A stretch of DNA of 64,000 bases, taken from contig NZ_CP029193.1 in NCBI RefSeq assembly GCF_008642355.1, positions 2,628,001 through 2,692,000 on the forward strand, written 5' to 3'. The stretch comes from Streptomyces venezuelae (GTDB lineage Bacteria; Actinomycetota; Actinomycetes; Streptomycetales; Streptomycetaceae). Position 1 is the stretch's first letter; each line of letters opens with the position of its first letter. The notes below the pieces were generated by a model. That model had not been told where the DNA came from and did no database searches. It saw only the letters and a list, made by a program, of their open reading frames with translations. Of this stretch, positions 8,089-16,978 are shown in pieces. A program made the position numbers and the translations under genes.

Positions 8089-11000
8089 TCAGACCTCGTC
8101 GGTGCCGGCGGAGACGCCGGACGGCGTCTGCTCCGCCGCTGCGGCCTTCTTCGCCGTCGCCTTCGTCGCCTTCTTGGCCGTCGTCTTCTTGGCGGCCGTC
8201 TTCTTGGCCGCGGTCTTCTTGGCGGCCGTCTTCTTCGCGGGCGCCTTCTTGGCCGCCGTCTTGCGCGCCGTCTTCTTGGCCGGCGCGGCTTCCTCGGCGG
8301 GCGCCTCGGACTCCGTCGCGGCCTTCTCGGCGGGCTGCTCGGCGGTCTTCGCAGCCGGCTTCTCGGCCGACGGGACGACCATGACGGCCGCCTCGGCGGA
8401 CGCGGTCGGCGCGGCGGCCTTGCGCACCGCGCGACGGCGCGGACGCGGCGGCGCGACGTCGGCGACGGGCGCCTCGGCGACAGTCTCGGTCACCGGCTCG
8501 GCGACCTGCTCCGCCTTCGGGGCCTCCGTCACGACGACCTCGGCGGCCTCGGGCTCGGCGGCCTTCGGCGAACCCGCGGGCGACGTGGCCTTGCGGACCG
8601 CACGGCGGCGCGTGCGTCCCTTCGGCGCGGCGTCGTCCACCGGCGGCTCGGGGGCCGCCGGAGCGGCGGTGGCCTCGGCGTGTGCCTCCTGGGCCGCCTC
8701 GACGGCCGCGGGGCTGCCGACCATCGGGTCCTCGACCGCCGGTGCCTCGGTGCGGGCGACATCGGACTCGACGACCGGGACCTCGGCGTCCTTGGCAGCG
8801 GCCTTCGCGGCCCGTTCCGCCTTCTGGGCGGCCTTGGTCTTCTTGCCCGACCTCTTCGCGGCCTTCGGAGCCTCGTCCTCGGCGGTGTCCGCCTGCGGGG
8901 CGTCCTCCACGGGGGCGGCCTCCGCGCGGGGAGCACCCGCCGGGGCCGACGCCCGGCGCGTCGCGCGCCGCCGCGAACGGCCGCGGGACGACGCGGCGGC
9001 CTCGGCCTCGGCCGCGCTGCTGTAGAGCTCCTCGTCCGGGACGAACTCGGGCTCGGGCAGTGCCACCGGATCGGCGACCTCGGCCTCGATCTCCGCCGCG
9101 GTCTCGGTCTCCGGCTCGGCGGCGGCGTCCGCCGTCTCCACCTCGTGCGTGTGCTCGTGACCGTGGTCCTGCTGGTCGGAGCCGCCGCGGCCGCGCTTCT
9201 TGCGCTTGCCGCCGCCACCGGTGGAGGTGGGCTGCTCCATGTGCACGATGACGCCGCGGCCGTTGCAGTGCACGCAGGTCTCGGAGAAGGACTCCAGGAG
9301 GCCCTGCCCGACGCGCTTGCGGGTCATCTGGACCAGGCCCAGCGAGGTGACCTCGGCGACCTGGTGCTTGGTCCTGTCCCGGCCCAGGCACTCCAGGAGA
9401 CGCCGCAGGACCAGGTCCCGGTTCGACTCCAGGACCATGTCGATGAAGTCGATGACGACGATGCCGCCCAGGTCGCGCAGACGCAGCTGGCGCACGATCT
9501 CCTCGGCCGCTTCGAGGTTGTTCCTCGTCACGGTCTCTTCGAGGTTGCCGCCCTGCCCGGTGAACTTGCCGGTGTTGACGTCGACGACGATCATCGCCTC
9601 GGTCTTGTCGATCACCAGCGAGCCGCCGCTCGGCAGCCAGACCTTGCGGTCCAGGGCCTTGGCGAGCTGCTCGTCGATCCGGTACGTCGCGAAGACGTCG
9701 ACCTCGGACGTCCACTTGGTGAGGCGGTCCGCGAGGTCCGGCGCGACGTGCGAGACGTAGCCGTGGATGGTCTGCCACGCGTCGTCGCCGCTGACGATGA
9801 CCTTGGAGAAGTCCTCGTTGAAGATGTCGCGGACGACGCGGACGGTCATGTCCGGCTCGCCGTACAGGAGGCTCGGCGAGCTCGTGGAGATCGCCTTCGC
9901 CTTCTTCTGGATGTCCTCCCACTGCCCCTGGAGCCGTTCGACGTCGCGGCGCAGCTCGTCCTCGCTCGCGCCCTCGGCGGCGGTGCGCACGATGACGCCC
10001 GCGTCCTCGGGGACGATCTTCTTGAGGATGGTCTTCAGACGCGCGCGCTCGGTGTCGGGCAGCTTGCGGCTGATGCCGGTCATCGAGCCCTCGGGCACGT
10101 AGACCAGGTAGCGGCCGGGCAGTGAGACCTGGCTGGTCAGGCGGGCGCCCTTGTGGCCGATCGGGTCCTTCGTGACCTGCACGAGGACCGACTGGCCGGA
10201 CTTCAGGGCGGACTCGATGCGGCGGGGGCCGTTGGCCATCCCGAGCGCCTCGAAGTTGACCTCGCCGGCGTACAGGACGGCGTTGCGGCCCTTGCCGATG
10301 TCGATGAAGGCGGCCTCCATGGACGGCAGCACGTTCTGGACCTTGCCCAGGTAGACGTTGCCGACGTACGAGGTGGCCTGCTCCTTGTTGACGTAGTGCT
10401 CCACGAGCACGTTGTCTTCCAGGACGCCGATCTGGGTGCGCTCGCCGTTCTGGCGGACGACCATCACGCGCTCGACGGCCTCACGGCGGGCCAGGAACTC
10501 GGCCTCCGTGATGATCGGGACGCGGCGGCGGCCCTGCTCGCGGCCTTCGCGGCGGCGCTGCTTCTTGGCCTCCAGGCGGGTCGAGCCCTTGATGGACTGG
10601 ACCTCGTCGGCGCCGGTGCCGGGCTCGCGCTCCTCCTTCTTGCGGGGCTCGCGGACCTTGACGACCGTGCGCTCCGGGTCGCCGTCGCCCGGCTCGCCCT
10701 CGGCGGAGTCACCGGCGCGGCGACGGCGGCGACGACGGCGACGGCTGCTGCTGGAACCGGCGCCGCCGGACTCCGCGGCGTCGTCGGCGGCGTTGCCGTC
10801 GTCGGGCTCCTCGGACTCGTCGGCCTCGTCGGACGCGCCCTCGTCGGAGCGCTCCTGCTGCTCGGCGTCGTCGTCGGACTCGCCCGACGCGTCGTTCTGC
10901 TCGCTGTCCTGGTCGGCGGAGTCACCGCGGCGACGGCGGCGGCCACCGCGACGGCGACGGCGGCCCTGGCGCTCGCCGGACTCCTCCGTGTCGTCGTCGG

Positions 11001-12195
11001 ACTCGGCCTGCTCGACGGCGGCCTCCTCGGACTCCTCGGCCGGCTGCTCCTCGACGGCTGCGGCCTTGACCGGCTCGCGCTCCTCGGCGGCGGGCTGCTC
11101 GTCCGCGGCGCGACGGCGGCGGCGACGGCGCGGCGTCGTCTCCTCCTCGGCGACGGGGGCGGGCGTGGGCTCGGCCTCGGGCTCGGCGGGCGTGTCCTCG
11201 GCGGCCTCGGCGGCAGCTGCCGCGGCGGCGCGCTCCGGGGTCTGGAACATCGGCTCGGCGAACACGGGGGCCTGGAAGACGGCGACGGCGGGGCGGGCGG
11301 GCTTGCGGCCGCCGTCCTCACCGGCCTCGTCGGCACGCTGGGCCTTGCGGGCCTTGTGTCCGGACGGCGCGGAGAACCCGGTGGCCGCGGTCTTGCGGGT
11401 GGCGCGGCGGCGACGGCCGCGGGGCGCGTCGTCCTCGGCGGCGTCGGTCTCGTCGGCCGGTGCCTTCTCGGCGGCGGCCGGCTGCTCGGCGAACTTGGCG
11501 GCCACCTCGTGCTCGGCGGCCTGCGGCTCCGCGGCAGGTGCGGAAGTACCACGGGTCGCACGACGGCGCGTACGCCCCTTCGGCGCATCCTCCTCGGCAA
11601 CCGGCTCAGCCTGCGCGGGAGCCTCCTCGACGGCGGCCTGAGCCTCCGCGGCGGGCGCGGAAGTACCGCGAGTCGCACGACGGCGCGTACGCCCCTTCGG
11701 CGCATCCTCCTCGGCAACCGGCTCAGCCTGCGCGGGAGCCTCCTCGACGGCGGCCTGCGGCGCACCGGCGGGGGCGGAGGCGCGGCGGGTGGCACGGCGG
11801 CGCGGGCGGGCAGCGGGGGCCTCGACGGCCTCCTCCTGCTGCTGCTCCTGCGGAGCGGCCTCGGGCGCTGCCTGGGCGACGGGCTCCGTGACCTCGGTGG
11901 TCTCGGTGGTCTGCGGCGCGCCAGCCGGGGCGGAGGCGCGGCGGGTGGCACGGCGGCGTGCGCGCGGCGCGGGGGCCTCGGCGGCCTCGGGCGTCTGCGC
12001 GGGCTCCTCGGCCGCTGCCGCGGCGGGTGCCTCGTCGGCGGCGGGGGTGGCCGGTATGGCCGGAGCCGCGGCTTCGGCGGCGCCGGCCGGCGGGCCTGCG
12101 GGACGCGATGCGGCGCGGCGCCTGCGACGCGGCGGCAGGGTGTCGCTGGGGGTGTTGTTGTCCGAGCCCTCGGTGGGTTCGTTCGGCTCAAGCAT
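8089..12195 (-). CDS. rne: Ribonuclease E/G family endoribonuclease
   Basis: Single-strand-specific endoribonuclease for mRNA decay and rRNA processing. The 1368 residues split into three parts. The N arm (1 to ~560) is low complexity, alternating acidic/Ala runs with RRRRA-type basic blocks. The catalytic core (~575-990) carries an S1-like RNA-binding segment (QIGVLEDNVLVEHYV), two DNase I-like catalytic aspartates in VVDVNTG (D872) and VVIDFIDM (D916), and the zinc-link CVHC (C974, C977). The C arm (~1000-1368) is also low complexity and ends in Lys/Ala repeats (AAKKTAAKKTAAKKT). The flanking-arm layout around a central core is typical of streptomycete RNase E. ATG 12195 has GGGAG 11 bases upstream. 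A 117-bp tandem duplication lies in the N arm. Confidence 0.95.
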   Translation of the reverse strand: MLEPNEPTEGSDNNTPSDTLPPRRRRRAASRPAGPPAGAAEAAAPAIPATPAADEAPAAAAAEEPAQTPEAAEAPAPRARRRATRRASAPAGAPQTTETTEVTEPVAQAAPEAAPQEQQQEEAVEAPAARPRRRATRRASAPAGAPQAAVEEAPAQAEPVAEEDAPKGRTRRRATRGTSAPAAEAQAAVEEAPAQAEPVAEEDAPKGRTRRRATRGTSAPAAEPQAAEHEVAAKFAEQPAAAEKAPADETDAAEDDAPRGRRRRATRKTAATGFSAPSGHKARKAQRADEAGEDGGRKPARPAVAVFQAPVFAEPMFQTPERAAAAAAAEAAEDTPAEPEAEPTPAPVAEEETTPRRRRRRRAADEQPAAEEREPVKAAAVEEQPAEESEEAAVEQAESDDDTEESGERQGRRRRRGGRRRRRGDSADQDSEQNDASGESDDDAEQQERSDEGASDEADESEEPDDGNAADDAAESGGAGSSSSRRRRRRRRRAGDSAEGEPGDGDPERTVVKVREPRKKEEREPGTGADEVQSIKGSTRLEAKKQRRREGREQGRRRVPIITEAEFLARREAVERVMVVRQNGERTQIGVLEDNVLVEHYVNKEQATSYVGNVYLGKVQNVLPSMEAAFIDIGKGRNAVLYAGEVNFEALGMANGPRRIESALKSGQSVLVQVTKDPIGHKGARLTSQVSLPGRYLVYVPEGSMTGISRKLPDTERARLKTILKKIVPEDAGVIVRTAAEGASEDELRRDVERLQGQWEDIQKKAKAISTSSPSLLYGEPDMTVRVVRDIFNEDFSKVIVSGDDAWQTIHGYVSHVAPDLADRLTKWTSEVDVFATYRIDEQLAKALDRKVWLPSGGSLVIDKTEAMIVVDVNTGKFTGQGGNLEETVTRNNLEAAEEIVRQLRLRDLGGIVVIDFIDMVLESNRDLVLRRLLECLGRDRTKHQVAEVTSLGLVQMTRKRVGQGLLESFSETCVHCNGRGVIVHMEQPTSTGGGGKRKKRGRGGSDQQDHGHEHTHEVETADAAAEPETETAAEIEAEVADPVALPEPEFVPDEELYSSAAEAEAAASSRGRSRRRATRRASAPAGAPRAEAAPVEDAPQADTAEDEAPKAAKRSGKKTKAAQKAERAAKAAAKDAEVPVVESDVARTEAPAVEDPMVGSPAAVEAAQEAHAEATAAPAAPEPPVDDAAPKGRTRRRAVRKATSPAGSPKAAEPEAAEVVVTEAPKAEQVAEPVTETVAEAPVADVAPPRPRRRAVRKAAAPTASAEAAVMVVPSAEKPAAKTAEQPAEKAATESEAPAEEAAPAKKTARKTAAKKAPAKKTAAKKTAAKKTAAKKTTAKKATKATAKKAAAAEQTPSGVSAGTDEV
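11534..11767 (-). repeat. 117-bp tandem duplication inside rne
   Basis: Two almost identical 117-bp copies (39 codons) lie head to tail; for example CGGAAGTACC recurs at 11541 and 11658. The encoded unit includes AQAEPVAEEDAPKGRTRRRA. The in-frame copies differ at only a few bases, so the duplication is recent or kept uniform by recombination. Confidence 0.9.
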
Positions 12196-12426
12196 GCGGG
12201 CGGTTCTCCCGTCACGCTCCCGGGCGCCGCGCCTGGTCCGGTGATGTCGCGGCTCGCGCTGTGCGCGGGGCCGCCATCCGGGGGCGTGGGCGCCGCACGG
12301 GAGCTCTATGTCTTGTCTCGCCGGTTCCGTACGCCCATGTGCGGACGGCCTGGCGAAAGTCTCGGTCAGTGCGCTGCCCGACCCAGGTGGCTCCCGAGTA
12401 CGAGGGCTGCGCGGTGACGTACGTCC

Positions 12427-13266
12427 TTACCGGGGGCCTTCCGGCGCCGGCGCCTTCGCGGCGGCAGGTACGGCGGCCGTGGGTGGAGCGGCCGTGTCTG
12501 CCTCGCGGTCGGGCGCGAGCGGGTCGGTCACCGTGCCGGTCTCTTCATCGAAAAGCCCCTGCGCCAGCCTGGTCACCGCTGCGGGGACCGGCGGCGCCAG
12601 GTCGGCCACAGCTCGGAGACCGGACAGGACGTCGTCAGGTCGTACGGCAGGTGTCACGTGCCGAACAACCAGCCGCAGTATCGCACAGGGCTTGTCGCTC
12701 GGCCTATCGGTGTCGGCGGCGGTGGGTCCGCCGTCGACGGTCGTCAGGCTCACCACGGCCTCGCGTGCGTCGAAGGTGCGCATGCCGTTCTTCGTGCGGC
12801 GCTGGACCTCGACCTTCTCGGCCGTCGTGAACTGCTCGGCGGCGCGCTGCGCCGCCGCGGGCTCCACGCCGTCCAGGCGCAGCTCCCAGACGGAGGCCGT
12901 CAGCCGGTCGGCGAGCCCCGAGGTGCGGGACTCGACGGCGTCGACGATGTCGAGCCCGGCGGGCATCGACTCGTCGAGGAGCTCGCGGAGCTTGTCCGGG
13001 TCGCGCGGTGCGGTGAGCGCGATCTCCAGGTACTCGGCCTCACTGCCCGTGCCCGTGGGTGCGGCGTTGGCGTACGACACCTTGGGGTGCGGGGTGAAGC
13101 CCGCCGAGTACGCCATGGGCACCTCGGCGCGGCGCAGCGCACGCTCGAAGGCGCGCTGGAAGTCACGGTGGCTGGTGAACCGGAGGCGGCCGCGCTTGGT
13201 GTAGCGCAGTCGGATGCGCTGCACCGCGGGTGCGGGCGGCGGGCCTACGGGCTGTCGCTTGCCCAG
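12427..13266 (-). CDS. TIGR03936-family radical SAM-linked protein (DUF2344)
   Basis: The conserved core begins VQRIRLRYTKRGRLRFTSHRDFQRAFERALRRA and continues through VPMAYSAGFTPHPKVSYANA and GSEAEYLEI, the pattern of the DUF2344/TIGR03936 proteins that are encoded beside, or fused to, TIGR03960-type radical SAM proteins. Biochemical role unknown. The start is uncertain: CTG 13266 has AGGA nine bases upstream and overlaps nothing, GTG 13224 starts exactly at VQRIRL but has no ribosome-binding site, and no ATG is available in the conserved part. The stop of the upstream repeat protein is five bases before the CTG, suggesting translational coupling. The C-terminal ~35 residues are Ala/Pro-rich and variable. 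Confidence 0.85.
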   Translation of the reverse strand: MGKRQPVGPPPAPAVQRIRLRYTKRGRLRFTSHRDFQRAFERALRRAEVPMAYSAGFTPHPKVSYANAAPTGTGSEAEYLEIALTAPRDPDKLRELLDESMPAGLDIVDAVESRTSGLADRLTASVWELRLDGVEPAAAQRAAEQFTTAEKVEVQRRTKNGMRTFDAREAVVSLTTVDGGPTAADTDRPSDKPCAILRLVVRHVTPAVRPDDVLSGLRAVADLAPPVPAAVTRLAQGLFDEETGTVTDPLAPDREADTAAPPTAAVPAAAKAPAPEGPR

Positions 13267-13271
13267 TGTCG

Positions 13272-14435
13272 TCAGTCCTTCATGAGTGCGGTCGTACTGC
13301 TGCCTAGAGTACGTGTCTCGGGCGTGTCGGGTTCCCGCCGGGCCACCGGGACCGCCTCGCGGGGCGCTCCGAACAGCATGCGGCGTATGTCGGCGCGCGT
13401 CTGGCGGACGGTGTCCCTGGCCGAGGTGAGCGCGCGCCGCGTGGTGCGGCCGACGCTCCGGACGGCCGCGGCGACGGGCTTCCACAGCGCGTCACGGAGG
13501 ACGTGTCCGACGGGCGTGAGCACGGTGCGGTACACCCATCGGACCGGCTCGACGAAGATCCACCGAAGGAGTGTGCCGAGGAAGCGGCCCACGACGAGGG
13601 AGATGTGCCCGGCGATGCGCCACGCGTGTCCGAAGGCGTCGGCGATCTCCCGCGCGACGACGGCGATCGCCTTTCCTGCAGGGGCGAGGACCCAGCGCCA
13701 CAGGGCGACGAGGGGCACGACGAAGATCCAGCGGAGCAGCGTGGCGATGCCGCGTCCGACCGGTGTGAGCACGGCCCTGTACAGCCAGACGGCGGGCACC
13801 ACGATCAGCGTCCGCACCAGCCAGGCGATCGCGATGCCGACGGGCACGACCACGTACCGCCACAGGCCCACCCACGGCCACACGAAGACGGCTTTGCCGA
13901 GCCACACGAGGCCGTCCCACAGGGCGTGTCCGATCGGCGTGAGCACGCGCGCGTAGAGCCACGTCGCCGGGATGACGAAGAGGACCCGGCCCAGCCAGGC
14001 GATGCCGTGTCCGATGGGGGTCAGCACGCGCGTGTAGAGCCATGTCGCGGGGACGACGAACAGGCCGCGGCCCAGCCAGGCGAGGCCCTTTCCGACGGGC
14101 ACGACCACGTACCGCCACAGGCCCACCCACGGCCACACGAAGACGGCCTTGCACAGCCACGTCAGTACGGCGCCGATGGCCCGTCCGACGGGACGCAGCG
14201 CGTTGCGGTAAAGGAAGGCGCCGCACACGGCGAGCGCGTCCCACACCAGGCGTACGGGAACGACGAGTACGAGCACGACGATGCGCACCGGGATGCGGAT
14301 CGCGACGGCGAGACACCCGTCGGCCTGCGCGGGTGCCATGGGCGGCGCGGGCGTTGCAGGCTGTGCGGGCATCGCAGGCTGTGCGGGCAGCACGGGCTGC
14401 GCGACCTGTTGGTCAGGCCGTTTCTCCAGGTCCAT
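13272..14435 (-). CDS. Hydrophobic 27-residue tandem-repeat protein of unknown function
   Basis: The 387-residue protein has a Pro/Ala/Gln-rich N terminus (residues 10-38, repeated PAQPA) and then about eight repeats of a 27-residue unit: [AV]-W-L-x-[RK]-x-[LV]-F-V-x-P-x3-[LW]-[YW]-R-x-V-[LV]-x-P-[VI]-G-x-[GA]-[IL]. Examples are FVVPATWLYTRVLTPIGHGI and FVWPWVGLWRYVVVPVGKGL. Two units carry four extra residues. A basic C-terminal helix (RTTRRALTSARDTVRQTRAD) follows. There are no polar catalytic residues and no signal peptide. Each unit places Arg/Lys at fixed points in a Trp/Val/Leu/Pro background, suggesting membrane-surface or re-entrant hairpins rather than classical transmembrane helices. 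Stretches of about 60 bp are nearly identical between units at DNA level. It lies between the acetyltransferase and the TIGR03936-type gene, probably in one transcript. I do not recognise a characterised family. Confidence 0.85.
   Translation of the reverse strand: MDLEKRPDQQVAQPVLPAQPAMPAQPATPAPPMAPAQADGCLAVAIRIPVRIVVLVLVVPVRLVWDALAVCGAFLYRNALRPVGRAIGAVLTWLCKAVFVWPWVGLWRYVVVPVGKGLAWLGRGLFVVPATWLYTRVLTPIGHGIAWLGRVLFVIPATWLYARVLTPIGHALWDGLVWLGKAVFVWPWVGLWRYVVVPVGIAIAWLVRTLIVVPAVWLYRAVLTPVGRGIATLLRWIFVVPLVALWRWVLAPAGKAIAVVAREIADAFGHAWRIAGHISLVVGRFLGTLLRWIFVEPVRWVYRTVLTPVGHVLRDALWKPVAAAVRSVGRTTRRALTSARDTVRQTRADIRRMLFGAPREAVPVARREPDTPETRTLGSSTTALMKD
13838..14153 (-). repeat. Near-identical DNA repeats within the 27-residue-repeat gene
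   Basis: About 60 bp starting CCGACGGGCACGACCACG at 13838 recurs at 14094 with a single visible difference. A second pair (around 13930-13990 and 14014-14070) encodes two neighbouring repeat units. This indicates recent duplication or gene conversion of repeat blocks. Confidence 0.85.
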
Positions 14436-14441
14436 GTTGTC

Positions 14442-14987
14442 CTAGACGCGCGCGGCGCCGGTTCGGATCCAGTAGCGCAGTTTCCCGCTCCGCTCGTCCT
14501 CGAACGTGCCGCCCGCCGCCTCGATGACCTTGCGCGAGCCGGTGTTGTCGGTGTCGCAGGTCACCAGGACGGACTCCAGGCCGAGTCCGGCGGCGTGCGG
14601 GAGGCAGCCGCGCAGCATGGCGGTGGCGTGGCCGCGGAGCCGGGCGGTGGGGCGGACGTCGTAGCCGATGTGGCCGCCGTACTCGCGCAGGAAGCGGGTG
14701 GCGATGGTGTGCCGGATGGCGATCCTGCCGAGGTAGTCGGCGCCGTCGACGTACCAGAGGGTCGTGACGGGGACGGAGTGCGGCGCGGCGGGGTGGGCGG
14801 CGGCACGGACCTCGGCGACGTACGCCTCGAAGACCGCGGGGTCGCGCCAGCGCGGACCGTAGTCGCGCAGGGTGGCGCCGAGTGTCGTGTCGTCGTCGGG
14901 CCCGCCCCGGCCCTCGGCCCGGAACTCCTCCATCGCGGCGATGAAGGAGCGGTGCACCAGGCCGGAGGGCGGGGCGAGTCGAGGCAC
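14442..14987 (-). CDS. GNAT-family N-acetyltransferase
   Basis: The 181-residue protein has the GNAT acetyl-CoA pattern: beta-strand VTTLWYVDGADYLGRIAIRH, then GHIGYDVRPTARLRGHATAML (V-x-P...R-x-x-G-x-A in motif A, residues ~110-130) and the late Asn-containing motif TCDTDNTGSRKVIEAAGG (~145-160). This layout is closest to acetyltransferases acting on small molecules or on protein N termini; no substrate can be named. GTG 14987 has only a weak ribosome-binding site and lies 15 bp after the radical SAM gene stop, so translation may be coupled. Its position between the two radical SAM family genes is not explained by known biology. Confidence 0.87.
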   Translation of the reverse strand: MPRLAPPSGLVHRSFIAAMEEFRAEGRGGPDDDTTLGATLRDYGPRWRDPAVFEAYVAEVRAAAHPAAPHSVPVTTLWYVDGADYLGRIAIRHTIATRFLREYGGHIGYDVRPTARLRGHATAMLRGCLPHAAGLGLESVLVTCDTDNTGSRKVIEAAGGTFEDERSGKLRYWIRTGAARV

Positions 14988-15002
14988 TGTCAGGTGTCTC
15001 GG

Positions 15003-16928
15003 TTACTTCACGACGGTGAGCGGCAGGAGCTTCTTGCCGGTGGGGCCGATCTGGATGTGCGTGTCCATCTGCGGGCAGACGCCGCAGTCGAAGCACGGGG
15101 TCCAGCGGCAGTCCTCGACCTCGGTCTCGTCGAGCGAGTCCTGCCAGTCCTCCCAGAGCCAGTCCTTGTCGAGACCGGAGTCCAGGTGGTCCCAGGGCAG
15201 CACTTCTTCGTAGGTGCGCTCGCGCGTGGTGTACCAGTCGACGTCGACGCCCATCTCGGGCAGCGTCTTCTCGGCGCAGCGCATCCAGCGCTCGTACGAG
15301 AAGTGCTCGCGCCAGCCGTCGAAGCGGCCGCCCTCTTCGTAGACGGCGCGGATGACGGCGCCGATGCGGCGGTCGCCGCGCGAGAGCAGGCCCTCGACGA
15401 TGCCGGGCTTGCCGTCGTGGTAGCGGAAACCGATCGAGCGGCCGTACTTCTTGTCGCCGCGGATCTTGTCGCGGAGCTTCTCCAGGCGGGCGTCCGTCTC
15501 CTCGGAGGAGAGCTGCGGGGCCCACTGGAACGGCGTGTGCGGCTTGGGCACGAAACCGCCGATGGAGACCGTGCAGCGGATGTCGTTCGAGCCGGAGACC
15601 TCGCGGCCCTTCTGGATGACCTTCGTCGCCATGTCGGCGATCTGCAGGACGTCGTCGTCGGTCTCGGTGGGCAGGCCGCACATGAAGTACAGCTTCACCT
15701 GCCGCCAGCCGTTGCCGTACGCCGTGGAGACGGTGCGGATGAGGTCTTCCTCGGACACCATCTTGTTGATGACCTTGCGCATGCGCTCGGAGCCGCCCTC
15801 GGGGGCGAAGGTCAGGCCCGACCTGCGGCCGTTCCTGGTCAGCTCGTTGGCCAGGTCCACGTTGAAGGCGTCGACGCGGGTCGAGGGGAGGGACAGGCCG
15901 ATCTTGTCCTCCTCGTACCGGTCGGCGAGGCCCTTCGCGACGTCGGCGATCTCGCTGTGGTCGGCGGAGGAGAGCGAGAGCAGGCCGACCTCTTCGAAGC
16001 CGGTCGCCTTGAGACCCTTGTCGACCATGTCGCCGATGCCGGTGATGCTTCGCTCCCGCACGGGGCGCGTGATCATGCCGGCCTGGCAGAAACGGCAGCC
16101 GCGGGTGCAGCCGCGGAAGATCTCCACGGACATGCGCTCGTGGACGGTCTCGGCGAGCGGGACGAGGGGCTGCTTGGGGTAGGGCCACTCGTCGAGGTCC
16201 ATGACGGTGTGCTTGGACACGCGCCACGGCACGCCGCTGCGGTTGGGGACGACGCGGCCGATGCGGCCGTCCGGGAGGTACTCGACGTCGTAGAACGCCG
16301 GGATGTAGACCGAGCCGGTCCTGGCGAGGCGGAAGAGCACCTCTTCGCGGCCGCCGGGACGGCCCTCGGCCTTCCAGGCGCGGATGATCTCGGTCATGTC
16401 GAGGACGGCCTGCTCGCCGTCGCCGATGATCGCGGCGTCGATGAAGTCGGCGATCGGCTCGGGGTTGAACGCGGCGTGGCCGCCGGCGAGCACGATCGGG
16501 TGGTCGACGGTGCGGTCCTTGGACTCCAGCGGGATGCCCGCGAGGTCCAGGGCGGTCAGCATGTTGGTGTAGCCCAGCTCGGTGGAGAAGCTGAGCCCGA
16601 AGACGTCGAAGGCGCCGACGGGGCGGTGGCTGTCGACCGTGAACTGGGGGACCTGGTGCTCGCGCATCAGGGCCTCCAGGTCGGGCCAGACGCTGTAGGT
16701 GCGCTCGGCGAGCACGCCCTCGCGTTCGTTCAGGACCTCGTAGAGGATCATGACGCCCTGGTTGGGCAGCCCCACCTCGTACGCGTCGGGGTACATGAGC
16801 GCCCAGCGGACATCGCAGGATTCCCACGGCTTGACGGTGCTGTTCAGCTCACCGCCGACGTACTGGATGGGCTTCTGCACATGCGGGAGCAGAGCTTCGA
16901 GCTGTGGGAAGACCGACTCGGCAGACAT
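15003..16928 (-). CDS. TIGR03960-family B12-binding-type radical SAM protein
   Basis: The 641-residue protein begins with a cobalamin-binding-like Rossmann region (residues ~20-190; YPDAYEVGLPNQGVMILYEVLN, FDVFGLSFSTELGYTNMLTAL, VLAGGHAAFNPEP). A radical SAM core follows, with the cluster motif C274-x3-C278-x2-C281 (GCTRGCRFCQAG) and a GGSERMRKVINK segment in place of the usual SAM-binding glycine-rich strand. The C-terminal tail has more cysteines (CRWTPCFDCGVC, ~600-612), which could hold a second metal site or zinc. The family has no established reaction. It is widely encoded with the TIGR03936 partner near rne and rplU, as here. ATG 16928 is preceded by GAAGG. Confidence 0.9.
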   Translation of the reverse strand: MSAESVFPQLEALLPHVQKPIQYVGGELNSTVKPWESCDVRWALMYPDAYEVGLPNQGVMILYEVLNEREGVLAERTYSVWPDLEALMREHQVPQFTVDSHRPVGAFDVFGLSFSTELGYTNMLTALDLAGIPLESKDRTVDHPIVLAGGHAAFNPEPIADFIDAAIIGDGEQAVLDMTEIIRAWKAEGRPGGREEVLFRLARTGSVYIPAFYDVEYLPDGRIGRVVPNRSGVPWRVSKHTVMDLDEWPYPKQPLVPLAETVHERMSVEIFRGCTRGCRFCQAGMITRPVRERSITGIGDMVDKGLKATGFEEVGLLSLSSADHSEIADVAKGLADRYEEDKIGLSLPSTRVDAFNVDLANELTRNGRRSGLTFAPEGGSERMRKVINKMVSEEDLIRTVSTAYGNGWRQVKLYFMCGLPTETDDDVLQIADMATKVIQKGREVSGSNDIRCTVSIGGFVPKPHTPFQWAPQLSSEETDARLEKLRDKIRGDKKYGRSIGFRYHDGKPGIVEGLLSRGDRRIGAVIRAVYEEGGRFDGWREHFSYERWMRCAEKTLPEMGVDVDWYTTRERTYEEVLPWDHLDSGLDKDWLWEDWQDSLDETEVEDCRWTPCFDCGVCPQMDTHIQIGPTGKKLLPLTVVK

Positions 16929-16978
16929 CGCGAACCTTCATGAGCTGGCAGGGGTGACCATCAAGCGTACCCCGGCGT

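Noticed and set aside
10153..12417. 754-codon Gly/Leu-rich frame opposite rne
   Set aside because: Low-complexity mirror of the rne arms.
13503..16943. 1146-codon frame on plus strand
   Set aside because: Antisense of four well-supported genes; no motif and no ribosome-binding site.
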